A DNA stretch of 53,624 bases, taken from Bacteroidota bacterium (lineage in GTDB: Bacteria > Bacteroidota > Bacteroidia > Bacteroidales > ML635J-15). The notes below the pieces were generated by a model. It ran no database searches. It was given only the letters and a program-made list of their open reading frames with translations, and was not told where the DNA came from. Numbering within the stretch: position 1 is the stretch's first letter; each line of letters begins with the position of its first letter. Shown here one piece after another: positions 25,164 through 34,491 of the stretch. Both the position numbers and the translations under genes were made by a program. The stretch covers positions 1 to 53,624 of the forward strand of contig JAKQEK010000457.1 in NCBI GenBank assembly GCA_029558535.1. The letters run 5' to 3'.

Positions 25164-26583
25164 AAGAGGAAATACTTTGATAAATATAGACTGGGTAACT
25201 GTGATCATTTATCTGTTACTTGTCTTTATAGGATGGATAAACATTTATTCTGCTGTGTATGACGAAACACATAGTAGTATATTTGATTTTTCAAAAAGAT
25301 ACGGAAAACAACTAATCTGGATAGGTGCTGCATTTATCATTATTATTGCGGTTTTGGTTACTGACAGTAAGTTTTATTCAGCATTTGCATATCCATTATA
25401 TGCAGTTGGCATACTACTACTAATAAGTGTTTTGTTTTTTGGAGTTGAAGTTAATAATTCCAAATCATGGTTCGAAATTGGTACTTTCAGAATGCAGCCG
25501 GTAGAATTTACCAAAATTACAATTTGTCTAGCACTCGCCCAGTTTTTGAGTAGCGAAAACTTTTCTTTCAATAAATTCTCAAAAGTCGGGTTATTACTAA
25601 TAATTTTAGGATTGCCGGTAATGCTAATATTTGTGCAAAATGATACTGGCTCGGCTTTAGTTTTCTTTGCATTTATCTTTGTATTATATCGTGAGGGTCT
25701 TAACAGAGTCTTATTTATTACGTCTTTTGCAATAATTGCATTGTTTATTTTTGCATTAGTTACTAATCTCGAAATTCTACTTATAATAATTCTTTTTGCA
25801 GGAGTTCTTGGGTTTATTTTAACAAATGGACGTAGTATTTATAGCCAAATTGTTTTTTATTGCTTTTTGTTATTTACGGTACTTTCAATTTTAGTTTATA
25901 ATTATTCTGATATTTTTACTAACAAACCCATTAATCTTGTTGCACTTAATACTCTTGTAATGGGGGTTCTCATGCTTGTTTTATACTTAATCAAAAAGAA
26001 TAAGAATTTATTATTGTTTTTATTTGTCATAATTGGAGTATCTGTGTTTGTATTATCAGTTGATTATTTGTTTAATAATGCTCTTCAACCACATCAACAA
26101 AAACGTATAAATGAATTACTAGGGATGAATGATGACCCACTAGGGGTTGGCTACAACGTAAATCAGTCAAGAATAGCAATAGGATCAGGTGGATTTGATG
26201 GCAAAGGTTTTTTACAAGGTACACAAACAAAATATAATTTCGTTCCGGAACAAAGCACGGATTTCATTTTCTGCACCATTGGCGAAGAATGGGGTCTTCT
26301 TGGATCAACATTAGTTATTGGATTATTTATTTTACTGATTCTCAGGATAATCTTCTTGGCAGAACGACAACGATCAGCATTTTCGAGAATATATGGATAT
26401 GGGGTAGCTTCAATATTATTTTTCCATGTTGCTGTAAATATTGGAATGACAATAGGAGTAGCACCCGTGATTGGAATACCTTTACCTTACTTTAGTTATG
26501 GAGGTTCTTCCCTGTGGGCATTTACAATTCTACTATTTATTTTCATTAAACTAGATTCTGACAGACTCCAGATATTCAGATAG
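25150..26583 (+). CDS. rodA: SEDS peptidoglycan glycosyltransferase RodA
   Basis: 477 residues with ten or more transmembrane helices. It polymerises lipid II into glycan strands and works with PBP2. SEDS marks: FRMQPVEFTKI, FVQNDTGSALVF with the aspartate between helices, NQSRIAIGSGG, FVPEQSTDFIFCTIGEEWG and IPLPYFSYGGSS. Somewhat longer than the 370-420 usual because of extra hydrophobic segments in the middle (about 190-320), a plan often found in Bacteroidota. It is last in the operon; a hairpin terminator follows at 26596. Confidence 0.95.
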   Translation: MEKNRRGNTLINIDWVTVIIYLLLVFIGWINIYSAVYDETHSSIFDFSKRYGKQLIWIGAAFIIIIAVLVTDSKFYSAFAYPLYAVGILLLISVLFFGVEVNNSKSWFEIGTFRMQPVEFTKITICLALAQFLSSENFSFNKFSKVGLLLIILGLPVMLIFVQNDTGSALVFFAFIFVLYREGLNRVLFITSFAIIALFIFALVTNLEILLIIILFAGVLGFILTNGRSIYSQIVFYCFLLFTVLSILVYNYSDIFTNKPINLVALNTLVMGVLMLVLYLIKKNKNLLLFLFVIIGVSVFVLSVDYLFNNALQPHQQKRINELLGMNDDPLGVGYNVNQSRIAIGSGGFDGKGFLQGTQTKYNFVPEQSTDFIFCTIGEEWGLLGSTLVIGLFILLILRIIFLAERQRSAFSRIYGYGVASILFFHVAVNIGMTIGVAPVIGIPLPYFSYGGSSLWAFTILLFIFIKLDSDRLQIFR

Positions 26584-26595
26584 AATTTCATTTCC

Positions 26596-26620
26596 AGAAT
26601 TGAACAATTCTATCTTTTTT
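26596..26620 (+). terminator. Intrinsic terminator of the mre/rod operon
   Basis: AGAATT-GAAC-AATTCT (6-bp stem, tetraloop; a seventh pair is possible) followed by ATCTTTTTT. It begins 12 bases after the rodA stop. Confidence 0.7.
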
Positions 26621-26645
26621 GTGTTAATTAAAAAAAGTTTTTATT

Positions 26646-28316
26646 ATGATTAAAGACATTGATATTGCACGTTCATCCAAAATGCTTCCCATTGAAGATA
26701 TTGCTAAAAAACTTAGCATAAACAAAGATGACCTTGAAACATACGGAAAGTACAAAGCTAAGCTCCCTTTATCGTTGATTGACGAAAAAAAGGTAAATAA
26801 GAATAAGCTTATATTAGTAACAGCAATTACTCCTACCCCTGCAGGAGAAGGTAAAACTACGACTTCAATAGGTCTTGCACAAGGCATGAATAAGTTAGGA
26901 TATCAAACTACTGTTGTCTTAAGAGAGCCATCTCTTGGTCCTGTTTTTGGAATAAAAGGAGGTGCTGCAGGTGGCGGTTATGCTCAGGTAATACCAATGG
27001 AAGATATAAATCTGCATTTTACCGGAGACCTTTCTGCAATTGAGAAAGCTCATAATTTACTTGCAGCTTTGATTGACAACAATTTACAAAGTAAAACCCG
27101 TAATCTTGGACTTGATGCCAGAACTGTGAAGTGGAAAAGGGTTATGGATATGAACGAAAGATCCTTAAGAGACATAGTTATTGGATTAGGAGGCGAAACT
27201 CAAGGTATTCCTCGCGAAACAGGTTTTGATATCACTGCAGCATCAGAAATTATGGCAATATTATGTCTTGCAAAAGACATTGAAGATCTTAAAGAAAAAC
27301 TGGGAAATATCTTTATCGGATTTACATTTAACCGTAAACCTATTTATGCCCGAGATCTTAAAGCAAATGGGGCGATGGCTGTATTACTAAAAGATGCCAT
27401 TAAACCAAATCTAGTACAAACTCTCGAAAATACTCCCGCAATAATTCATGGAGGTCCTTTCGCAAATATTGCTCAAGGCACAAATTCTCTGATTGCCACA
27501 AAAATGGGATTATCATTAAGCGAATTTGTTGTTACCGAAGCCGGTTTTGCTTCGGAATTAGGAGCTGAAAAATTCTTCGACATTAAATCACAATACGGAA
27601 ATCTTACTCCAAATGCTGCAGTTTTGGTGGCAACAATCCGTGCTTTAAAATATCATGGAGGAGTTTCGCTAAAAGACCTGGAAAAGTCAAACCCAGAAGC
27701 AGTACGAAAAGGATTGGCAAATCTCGACAAACATCTGGAAAATTTACAGCACTTTAACTTTAAACCTGTTGTAGCAATTAATAAATTCAGTTCAGATACT
27801 GTTGATGAAATTGCCGTTATTACTGAATATTTAACAGAAAAACAAATAAAATACGCTCTCAACGATTCGTGGGCAAAAGGTGGAGAGGGAGCTTTAGAAC
27901 TTGCGCAAATAGTTGCTGACACAGCAAATGCTTGCAATACCTGTTTCCGCCCTTTGTATGACTTTAATTGGAGTATTGAAAAAAAAATTGAAACAATAGC
28001 AATAAAACTTTACGGAGCTGCTTCTGTTGAGTATTCACTTAAAGCTCGTAATGATCTAAAAGTAATTGCCGAACTAGGCCTGGATAAGTTACCGGTTTGT
28101 ATTGCTAAAACGCAAAAATCATTATCCGATAAACCCACGCTTAAGAATCGTCCGTCAGGATTTATTGTTAATATACGTGAAATTGAAATCGCAGCCGGAG
28201 CAGGTTTTGTTGTGCCAATTGCTGGCGAAATTATGCGTATGCCCGGCTTGCCCGAAGTACCATCGTCAGAGTTTATTGACATTGACAAAAATGGAAATAT
28301 AAGTGGGTTATTTTGA
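26646..28316 (+). CDS. fhs: Formate-tetrahydrofolate ligase
   Basis: 556 residues, full length. It makes 10-formyl-THF from formate, THF and ATP, in the cytoplasm, and so feeds the purine pathway (PurH) or, in acetogens, carbon fixation. The P-loop is TPTPAGEGKTTT (62-73); LREPSLGPVFGIKGGAAGGGYAQV binds folate and formyl phosphate; GGPFANIAQGTNS and VVTEAGFASELGAEKFFDIK follow in order. The end RMPGLPEVPSSEFIDID is typical. Lies right after the rod operon terminator. A very conserved enzyme; no missing residues seen. Confidence 0.97.
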   Translation: MIKDIDIARSSKMLPIEDIAKKLSINKDDLETYGKYKAKLPLSLIDEKKVNKNKLILVTAITPTPAGEGKTTTSIGLAQGMNKLGYQTTVVLREPSLGPVFGIKGGAAGGGYAQVIPMEDINLHFTGDLSAIEKAHNLLAALIDNNLQSKTRNLGLDARTVKWKRVMDMNERSLRDIVIGLGGETQGIPRETGFDITAASEIMAILCLAKDIEDLKEKLGNIFIGFTFNRKPIYARDLKANGAMAVLLKDAIKPNLVQTLENTPAIIHGGPFANIAQGTNSLIATKMGLSLSEFVVTEAGFASELGAEKFFDIKSQYGNLTPNAAVLVATIRALKYHGGVSLKDLEKSNPEAVRKGLANLDKHLENLQHFNFKPVVAINKFSSDTVDEIAVITEYLTEKQIKYALNDSWAKGGEGALELAQIVADTANACNTCFRPLYDFNWSIEKKIETIAIKLYGAASVEYSLKARNDLKVIAELGLDKLPVCIAKTQKSLSDKPTLKNRPSGFIVNIREIEIAAGAGFVVPIAGEIMRMPGLPEVPSSEFIDIDKNGNISGLF

Positions 28317-28699
28317 GATTATTTAAAAAACCTATATTAAAAACCGTTAGAATTTCTCAGGGTTTTATCATTTATTTATCTTATTCACAAAATGCTGATT
28401 GTACTGTAGATGCTAGCCTTACCAATCCAGAAGGTGTCGTAGTGAGGACTCCTATTGATTTATCAGTTGGCTTTGTTGGTGAGTACCTTGTTATTATCAG
28501 GTAAAATCCTCATTCACCACATGGCCGTTGTTGTCTGTTTGGACTACGGGGTTTATTTCTCCTGAGTTCATCGATAAGTAGCCAGACTAACGAGTATTAT
28601 CACACAGATGTGAGTAAAATTGAGAGATATAGAATTTGAGAATTCATGTACTTGTGTTAGAGTTGTGATAATAAAGGCCATGTGGTGAATGATTCTTTT
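28317..28699. other. 383-bp gap between convergent genes
   Basis: No gene I would defend. A 63-codon frame starting with TTG inside the fhs stop reads SYSQNADCTVDASLTNPEG and may be a worn piece of a secreted protein. The right half is taken up by the inverted-repeat element at 28510-28692. Confidence 0.5.
28510..28692. repeat. 183-bp element bounded by 17-bp perfect inverted repeats
   Basis: TCATTCACCACATGGCC at 28510-28526 and its exact complement at 28676-28692. Nested inside is a second inverted pair, TATTATCACA at 28595-28604 and TGTGATAATA at 28664-28673, with CACA-GA-TGTG between. The core has no long open frame. No target duplication is clear. It could be a non-autonomous insertion (MITE-like) or a structured RNA. 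Confidence 0.8.
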
Positions 28700-31600
28700 T
28701 TATTTGTTTATTATAAGTTTTTTTGTTGATGTTTGATTAGTTTTTTCATCAATAACTTTTACATAGTAAAGTCCATTAACAAAAGCTTCTGTGCTTATGA
28801 TTATTTCATTTGAGTTTATATTGTCTTTGCCATATTCTGACAATACAATTTGTCCGGTACTGTTAAATACAGTTATCGAAATTATACCCGGATTTTTTGT
28901 AAACTGAATTTTTGTATAATCTGATGTTGGATTTGGAAACAATGAAAAGTCAAATAGGGATTCTTCTTTACATTGGGTAAATATTATATTGCTATAATTG
29001 AATTTTCCATCAATGTCAATCTGCTTTAATCGATAGTAAGAAAATCCGTTGTTGTTTTTGGTATCTATGACTTGATATAAAATACTTGAATTACTGTTTC
29101 CTGCTGCTGTAATTTCATCTATAACGAACCAAGAAACGGCATCAATGCTTTTTTCAACTTCGAAAATATCACTATTTACCTCACTTTGTGTTTCCCAAAC
29201 TAACACGACATCAGATTCGCATTTGACATTAAAAGAAATTAACTCGATTGGTAATACTATATCTACTTTTTCATATGCTCCAATAGTTGGTGTCACAGGA
29301 TCTCTCAAATTATTCCTAATATCAATATTTTCAATAGATGGGATACCCGATTCTAACCATGAAGGATCATCAACATCAAGATTATCTTGAGTAGCCAGTA
29401 AAGGAAACAGTGTATTCTTAGGTTGATTTGTTGGAGTATCAAAAATCGAGTTGCTTTCACCTGTTGTACTTTCCCATGTTGCTAAATCCGAAATATTTGA
29501 GCTAGTCTTGTCCCAATATCCTAAATAACTCGCTGATTTTGCACCAGAATTAACAACATATGCATTATTACTCGAAGTCCAAACTGCCAATGGTCCCATT
29601 TCGTTATAAAGGGCGTATTCAGTTCCGCTTCCGCCTTGTCTATCTATGTAAACCAAATTATTCTTAAATTCTGTCCCTGTTGCCCAATCTATATAAACCC
29701 CAATAACTTCGTCAGATCCTGCGCCAGTACCTTCAATTAGCACACTATTGTAATACATAAGTACATTTCTGTTTAAATTAATTCCAACTATTTTATCGGC
29801 AACTGCAACAGAAATTCCAGCCTTATTATTCCCTAAGATTATTTCATTATTCTCAACCCCCCTGCCTAGCACATCTCCACCATACCACTCTATGCCTGTT
29901 AAACCTGAAAAAGACGAATATCCAGTAAAATCAATATCTCTCACTCTATTTTTACAGATATATCCATTTGCACTTATTCCTACGAAGTAATTACATTTTG
30001 TTAAGGAAATATATGAGATATTGTTTTGTGAAATACTATCAGATGTATTTGTGGTAGAACAATTATTATGAATTCCATGAAATGTCATTCCACCAGTTCC
30101 TTCTGTAATTTGAATGCCAGAAATTGAATTGTTAATTATTCTATTTGAATTATCTGTACTAGTTTTCATATTAATACCATAAACGTTTCCGGTACCAGCT
30201 GTTGAACTGAATTTTAAATTGTCTTCATCTGTCATGCTTCCAATTGTGTTACCACAAGAATTTCCAATCCAAGTTCTACAATTATTCGAAATAATACCTG
30301 TAAAAATTGACTTGTCTGATGAACCTAGATTTCCGTTCGAATTTGAAATATTGAAAAGCATAATTTGATTTCCGTCAATTTTAGTATATGAAGAATCCAC
30401 ACTTGTTGTTGAGTAAACATAAATTCCAGCAACTGGATATAACCCACCTGTATAATTCCAGTATCCACCTGAGCCATTTCCACCGATATTGTTATTCAAT
30501 ATGGTAAAAGTGCCATTTTCTTCTTTTCCCGATGAACTGGAAGAATATGGAAATCCTATGCATATTCCAATTTGAGGTTTGAAAGTGTTTGTCAGTGAAA
30601 TTGTTTGATAAATATCATTTCCCTCAATTAGCCAGCCTCTATTATATCCTTCGGTTGACGAAGAACTGCCAAGGAAAATGCCAAATTCTTCAAAATTATA
30701 GATTGAACAATTTCTAATTATATTATTATAGTTCTCACGATTATAAGCACCATCACCGGCAATTGCATGTCTTGGGATATTGCTCCCAGAATTAGTTACA
30801 TGACACTCTTCCATTAAATTAAAACTTGATCCGACTCCACCTCCTACGTTATTATCCGAAAAGGAAACGGTTCCTATTCCAGCAGCGTTAGTATTCCCCG
30901 ATTTCAAAATGCAATAACGAAGTACATTGTGTGATGCTGCTACAAAAGCAAAAGCACATCCCCAGGTGCCAGTATTCGTATTCTCGATTGTTAAATCAAT
31001 TGTTGAGCCAGTCGAGCCTATTCTACCATCAATAATAACATTTTCGGCTCCGTTAAGTTTAATTATACCAGTTGGGATACAACAAGCTCCGGCAATTGAA
31101 CCAACAAGTTTAATATTTGCAGCACCTGGTCTAATAATAATAGAAGAGTATGAGGCAGACCCAACACCACTCTTATTTAGTGATGCAGCAGATGTTTCCG
31201 TAATAGTTTCCCCATCATTTGAACCAATTTCAATTTCAATTATACCCTGATGAGTACCATCATTTATTTTATCAAATGTTTCCTTTAATGTAGTATAAGT
31301 AGCACTTGTTATTCCCGCAGAAGCAGTAATATTAACATCTCCAGCCAATATTTGTGTGGTAAAACTATACGGCCCTACCCAAGAACTTTCATCACCAATT
31401 CCACAATATGATCTTAGATAATAGTCATATGCTGTACCTGGAACCAGACTTGAATAGGTATAAGGATTATTTGAAATCCCCGATTGAGTTGGAATTCCTG
31501 TTGGAATAAATCCATCGAGACCCATTTCAATTTGCCATACTGTCGCACACCCATTTTCAGTCCAATTTAAATCTGCAGAGTTTGTTGTAATATTTGAGGC

Positions 31601-33271
31601 TCCTAGAGAATTTGGCTGTGGACAAGAAACAGTAGTTGTAAAATCGTATGGCCCAACCCAATTACTATAATCTCCGCTTCCACAATCTGCTCTTAAATAA
31701 TACGAGTATGATGTTTCGGGATTCAATCCTGACATTGGATAAGGCTTCCAAACTCCGATGTGAGTTGGTGTGCCGGTAGGGCTAAAACCTTGAGCCCCAA
31801 TTTCTATTTCCCAACTTGTGGCTGTGCCGTTCTCTGTCCAGCTTAAATCTGCTGTAGTTGCTGTAATATTTGTTGCTGTTAAAGTTGACGGATCAATGCA
31901 GGTCGGTCCTTCAATTATTGAAATGTCATCCATAGAAATATAATAGGGGACACCACTAATATATCCAAGTATTCCAATGTAAAATGTTCCGCTTGATGCG
32001 GGAGAGAAATCTCCTGTAATTTCTTGATATGTCCCGTTAATTATACCTGTTGCCGCAACAATCGTATTCGTCATTCCTGCTGCCGAAGCCGTTGTTCCAT
32101 ATTTTACGGTAATATTTGCATTTGTCGAAGTCGCACCATCCTGTCGGGCAAAAAGAGAAACTGTATAATTTGTCCCCGAGCTCAGATATATTGGGATAAA
32201 AATCCAGTCGGTATTACTGTAGTATAAAGTTGTATTAAAAGAGCCTGTTCGTGGAGTGCGGTTATAAGTGGTATTTGTGCTGTTTGCTACCCAGGTAGCA
32301 GTTCCAACAACAGATTGTTGAGATAAACAGCCTGCAATGGCAGCACCATTTGTATAACCCGATTCAAATCCCTCAAAGTATGGAACTGTATAGGTTGCAC
32401 AGGATGTTGTAAAACTATAAGGTCCAACCCAGCTGCTGTAATCTCCTCCACCACAATCTGCCCGCACATAATATTGATAAGCCGTATTTGAACTTAAACC
32501 AGAGTATGTATGTGGTTTGGAAACTGAAGATTGCGTGGCAGTTCCTGTTGGCGTAAAGCCATTTAATCCAAGTTCAATATCCCATTGTGATGCCCCTGCA
32601 TTGTCTGTCCAGTTTAAATCGATTGATGATGAGGTTATATTGGTTGCGGTTAAAGTTGATGGAGCAGGACAAGAAATTGCTATTCCTCCGAGAATAACAT
32701 TTGAAATATATGTTTTGGATACAGTTGCTGTTGGAGGAGTCGATGGATTTGGATTTGTAGCATCGTTATAATAAGAAAGAGATCGATTACCTGTTACAGA
32801 AGAACAATAAAACTCATCTGTGCTCGAATTGTATCCTGCTGAATTTTCATCAACAGCTATTATTAGATTATCAGTCCCGTTATAAGTAAAATCGGCAATA
32901 TCAATTGTTATCCATTGATCACCTGTGCCGGAAAGCGTAATTGTTCCACTCCAAACCTGTGTCATGCTAGCAACTTGAACCCAATCCGACGTACTTGAAA
33001 ATGAAGTTTTAGTCGTATGCCCAATAAAAACTACCCAATCGTCAGTATTTGCCAAATTAGTACCACCTTTATAATGCCACGATAATGTAGTTATATCTCC
33101 CGTGGTTCCAATTTCAGAAGCTAGATAAATTGATTGAGTATAGGAATATCCATAATATGGTTCAACTGGTAAACTTTGATTGGTTGTCGTACCTGTTCCG
33201 ATTCCTATCTGACTAAAACACAAAAAGGTATTGGACAATGCAAACAACATTAATATTAGATTTCTTTTCAT
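28700..33271 (-). CDS. Giant T9SS-secreted FN3 / beta-helix surface protein
   Basis: 1,523 residues. Signal peptide 1-20 (ends CFSQ). About 25-195: strand-rich domain. Three fibronectin type III-like units (about 200-290, 455-550, 550-640), each opening with a variant of L-x-A-x-N-I-T...D-L-x-W and closing with SSWVGPYSFTT. Between the first two is a jelly-roll-like domain (FEGFESGYTNG). About 650-1,300: a right-handed parallel beta-helix with many N-x-I turns. ISFNVKCES...YYRLKQIDIDG is the linker found before sorting tails, and LFPNPTSDYTKIQF to TKKLIINK is the T9SS sorting domain. Probably anchored on the surface; adhesin or glycan binding is inference. No catalytic motif is evident. Confidence 0.9.
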   Translation of the reverse strand: MKRNLILMLFALSNTFLCFSQIGIGTGTTTNQSLPVEPYYGYSYTQSIYLASEIGTTGDITTLSWHYKGGTNLANTDDWVVFIGHTTKTSFSSTSDWVQVASMTQVWSGTITLSGTGDQWITIDIADFTYNGTDNLIIAVDENSAGYNSSTDEFYCSSVTGNRSLSYYNDATNPNPSTPPTATVSKTYISNVILGGIAISCPAPSTLTATNITSSSIDLNWTDNAGASQWDIELGLNGFTPTGTATQSSVSKPHTYSGLSSNTAYQYYVRADCGGGDYSSWVGPYSFTTSCATYTVPYFEGFESGYTNGAAIAGCLSQQSVVGTATWVANSTNTTYNRTPRTGSFNTTLYYSNTDWIFIPIYLSSGTNYTVSLFARQDGATSTNANITVKYGTTASAAGMTNTIVAATGIINGTYQEITGDFSPASSGTFYIGILGYISGVPYYISMDDISIIEGPTCIDPSTLTATNITATTADLSWTENGTATSWEIEIGAQGFSPTGTPTHIGVWKPYPMSGLNPETSYSYYLRADCGSGDYSNWVGPYDFTTTVSCPQPNSLGASNITTNSADLNWTENGCATVWQIEMGLDGFIPTGIPTQSGISNNPYTYSSLVPGTAYDYYLRSYCGIGDESSWVGPYSFTTQILAGDVNITASAGITSATYTTLKETFDKINDGTHQGIIEIEIGSNDGETITETSAASLNKSGVGSASYSSIIIRPGAANIKLVGSIAGACCIPTGIIKLNGAENVIIDGRIGSTGSTIDLTIENTNTGTWGCAFAFVAASHNVLRYCILKSGNTNAAGIGTVSFSDNNVGGGVGSSFNLMEECHVTNSGSNIPRHAIAGDGAYNRENYNNIIRNCSIYNFEEFGIFLGSSSSTEGYNRGWLIEGNDIYQTISLTNTFKPQIGICIGFPYSSSSSGKEENGTFTILNNNIGGNGSGGYWNYTGGLYPVAGIYVYSTTSVDSSYTKIDGNQIMLFNISNSNGNLGSSDKSIFTGIISNNCRTWIGNSCGNTIGSMTDEDNLKFSSTAGTGNVYGINMKTSTDNSNRIINNSISGIQITEGTGGMTFHGIHNNCSTTNTSDSISQNNISYISLTKCNYFVGISANGYICKNRVRDIDFTGYSSFSGLTGIEWYGGDVLGRGVENNEIILGNNKAGISVAVADKIVGINLNRNVLMYYNSVLIEGTGAGSDEVIGVYIDWATGTEFKNNLVYIDRQGGSGTEYALYNEMGPLAVWTSSNNAYVVNSGAKSASYLGYWDKTSSNISDLATWESTTGESNSIFDTPTNQPKNTLFPLLATQDNLDVDDPSWLESGIPSIENIDIRNNLRDPVTPTIGAYEKVDIVLPIELISFNVKCESDVVLVWETQSEVNSDIFEVEKSIDAVSWFVIDEITAAGNSNSSILYQVIDTKNNNGFSYYRLKQIDIDGKFNYSNIIFTQCKEESLFDFSLFPNPTSDYTKIQFTKNPGIISITVFNSTGQIVLSEYGKDNINSNEIIISTEAFVNGLYYVKVIDEKTNQTSTKKLIINK

Positions 33272-33297
33272 AGTTTATTCACAATTAAATCATATTA

Positions 33298-33305
33298 CAA
33301 ATTTA
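33298..33305 (-). promoter_or_regulatory. -7 box for the giant T9SS protein
   Basis: TAAATTTG on the minus strand fits TAnnTTTG; a TTTC lies 21 bases further upstream in place of TTTG. The ATG is 27 bases downstream. Confidence 0.4.
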
Positions 33306-33489
33306 CGAAGACCTTGTTATTTCGGAGAAATCCGGTATTTTACATAAACTCTTGATTAATACTACCTTATTACTACATTACTACTACATGTCAAAATAAT
33401 CTGTGAGTCTTTGGTTGTGGCGAGGTATTCTCCTTCGATAATTGATGAAATTATGAAAATAAAGACCTGCTAGATCTAAGATTTTTTTG

Positions 33490-33497
33490 TATTTTTG
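33490..33497 (+). promoter_or_regulatory. -7 box for the membrane HTH regulator
   Basis: TATTTTTG ends eight bases before the ATG at 33506, so the message would be nearly leaderless. No -33 element at the right spacing. Confidence 0.35.
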
Positions 33498-33505
33498 AAC
33501 TTAAT

Positions 33506-34489
33506 ATGGAACAAATATCTGCCTTATATAAGATAATGTTATTGCTTTCAGCATTTGCAATGCTGCTGGGATTTAGTTTGCATGTTTTCACTAAGGGCAA
33601 TAAATCAGCGGGCTTGAAAATGATTTTGGTAATGTCTGTTGCAAATTTTGTCTCAATAGTAGCTTATTTATTAAACTTAAAACCGGTTAATGGATTGTCT
33701 TGGTCGGTTGCTATTATTTTTCTGAATGCAATTATCCTTATTCTAAATTTAGTAATCGGTTTTTATGTAAGACAGCTGTTCTATAAGAAGAATTCTTTGT
33801 ATTACAAGCAAATACTAAACCTCTTTATCCTCAGTTTTATTAGTTCTATTGTTCTGCTTTCGATTGCATATATCTTTAAAACAGAATACCATTTTTTTGA
33901 TATTTCTAGTAACGGCTTCATTTTCATGTTCGCTTGCGCTACCGGATTGTTTGTTTTTGGCTCTTTTATCCCTGCTGCAAAATCTTCAATAACAATTGTA
34001 AAAAAGGGAAATTTGTTTGCTAAAATCGATTTGCTTATCATTTTAAATTTTCTAAATAATCTTATTGGTTTATACTTTTATACTTTCAAGTTCCCGAGCA
34101 AGGATAGTAGTATTGTTTTAAACATGCTGGTAAATCTGGCATTTGCTTATTATTTAGCTTATTTTCTTCTGTCAGAGCATTTTAGTGGTAAGAGCTTTGT
34201 GAAAGATTCTGAAAGCAATTTGACACTAAATAATTATTCATGGATGGAACTTCAAAAACATTTAAGCCATTGGAGCGAAACAAGATCTTATTTGGTTATT
34301 TCCAATCCACATATTATCGAGATAGTTGATAATGCTAAACTCTCAGATTTGGAAAAAATACACTATACGCTTAGGTTATTAAACTTAAAAGCAAAAGATG
34401 TCGCTCATGCAATGAATATTTCAACTCGTGCCGTAGAAATGCAACGTTATCGAATTAATAAAAAACTTATTAAGGATGTGAGCGCATAA
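33506..34489 (+). CDS. Seven-helix membrane protein with C-terminal LuxR-type HTH
   Basis: 327 residues. Residues 1-225 hold about seven hydrophobic helices; the remaining ~100 are soluble. The C-terminus EIVDNAKLSDLEKIHYTLRL then LNLKAKDVAHAMNISTRAVE and MQRYRINKKL has the four-helix pattern of a GerE/LuxR DNA-binding domain (S-T-R-A-V-E in the recognition helix). A membrane-tethered one-component regulator is the simplest reading; the signal is not known. It stands between two T9SS cargo genes on the other strand, 234 bases from the start of one and two bases from the end of the other, so it may control one of them. Confidence 0.75.
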   Translation: MEQISALYKIMLLLSAFAMLLGFSLHVFTKGNKSAGLKMILVMSVANFVSIVAYLLNLKPVNGLSWSVAIIFLNAIILILNLVIGFYVRQLFYKKNSLYYKQILNLFILSFISSIVLLSIAYIFKTEYHFFDISSNGFIFMFACATGLFVFGSFIPAAKSSITIVKKGNLFAKIDLLIILNFLNNLIGLYFYTFKFPSKDSSIVLNMLVNLAFAYYLAYFLLSEHFSGKSFVKDSESNLTLNNYSWMELQKHLSHWSETRSYLVISNPHIIEIVDNAKLSDLEKIHYTLRLLNLKAKDVAHAMNISTRAVEMQRYRINKKLIKDVSA

Positions 34490-34491
34490 AA

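Noticed and set aside
28313..28504. 63-codon frame after fhs
   Set aside because: Begins with TTG inside the fhs stop and has no family resemblance; at best a worn fragment of a secreted protein.
33357..33389. Microsatellite of ATTACTAC type upstream of the HTH gene
   Set aside because: Units are irregular and few; more likely AT-rich chance than a true array.
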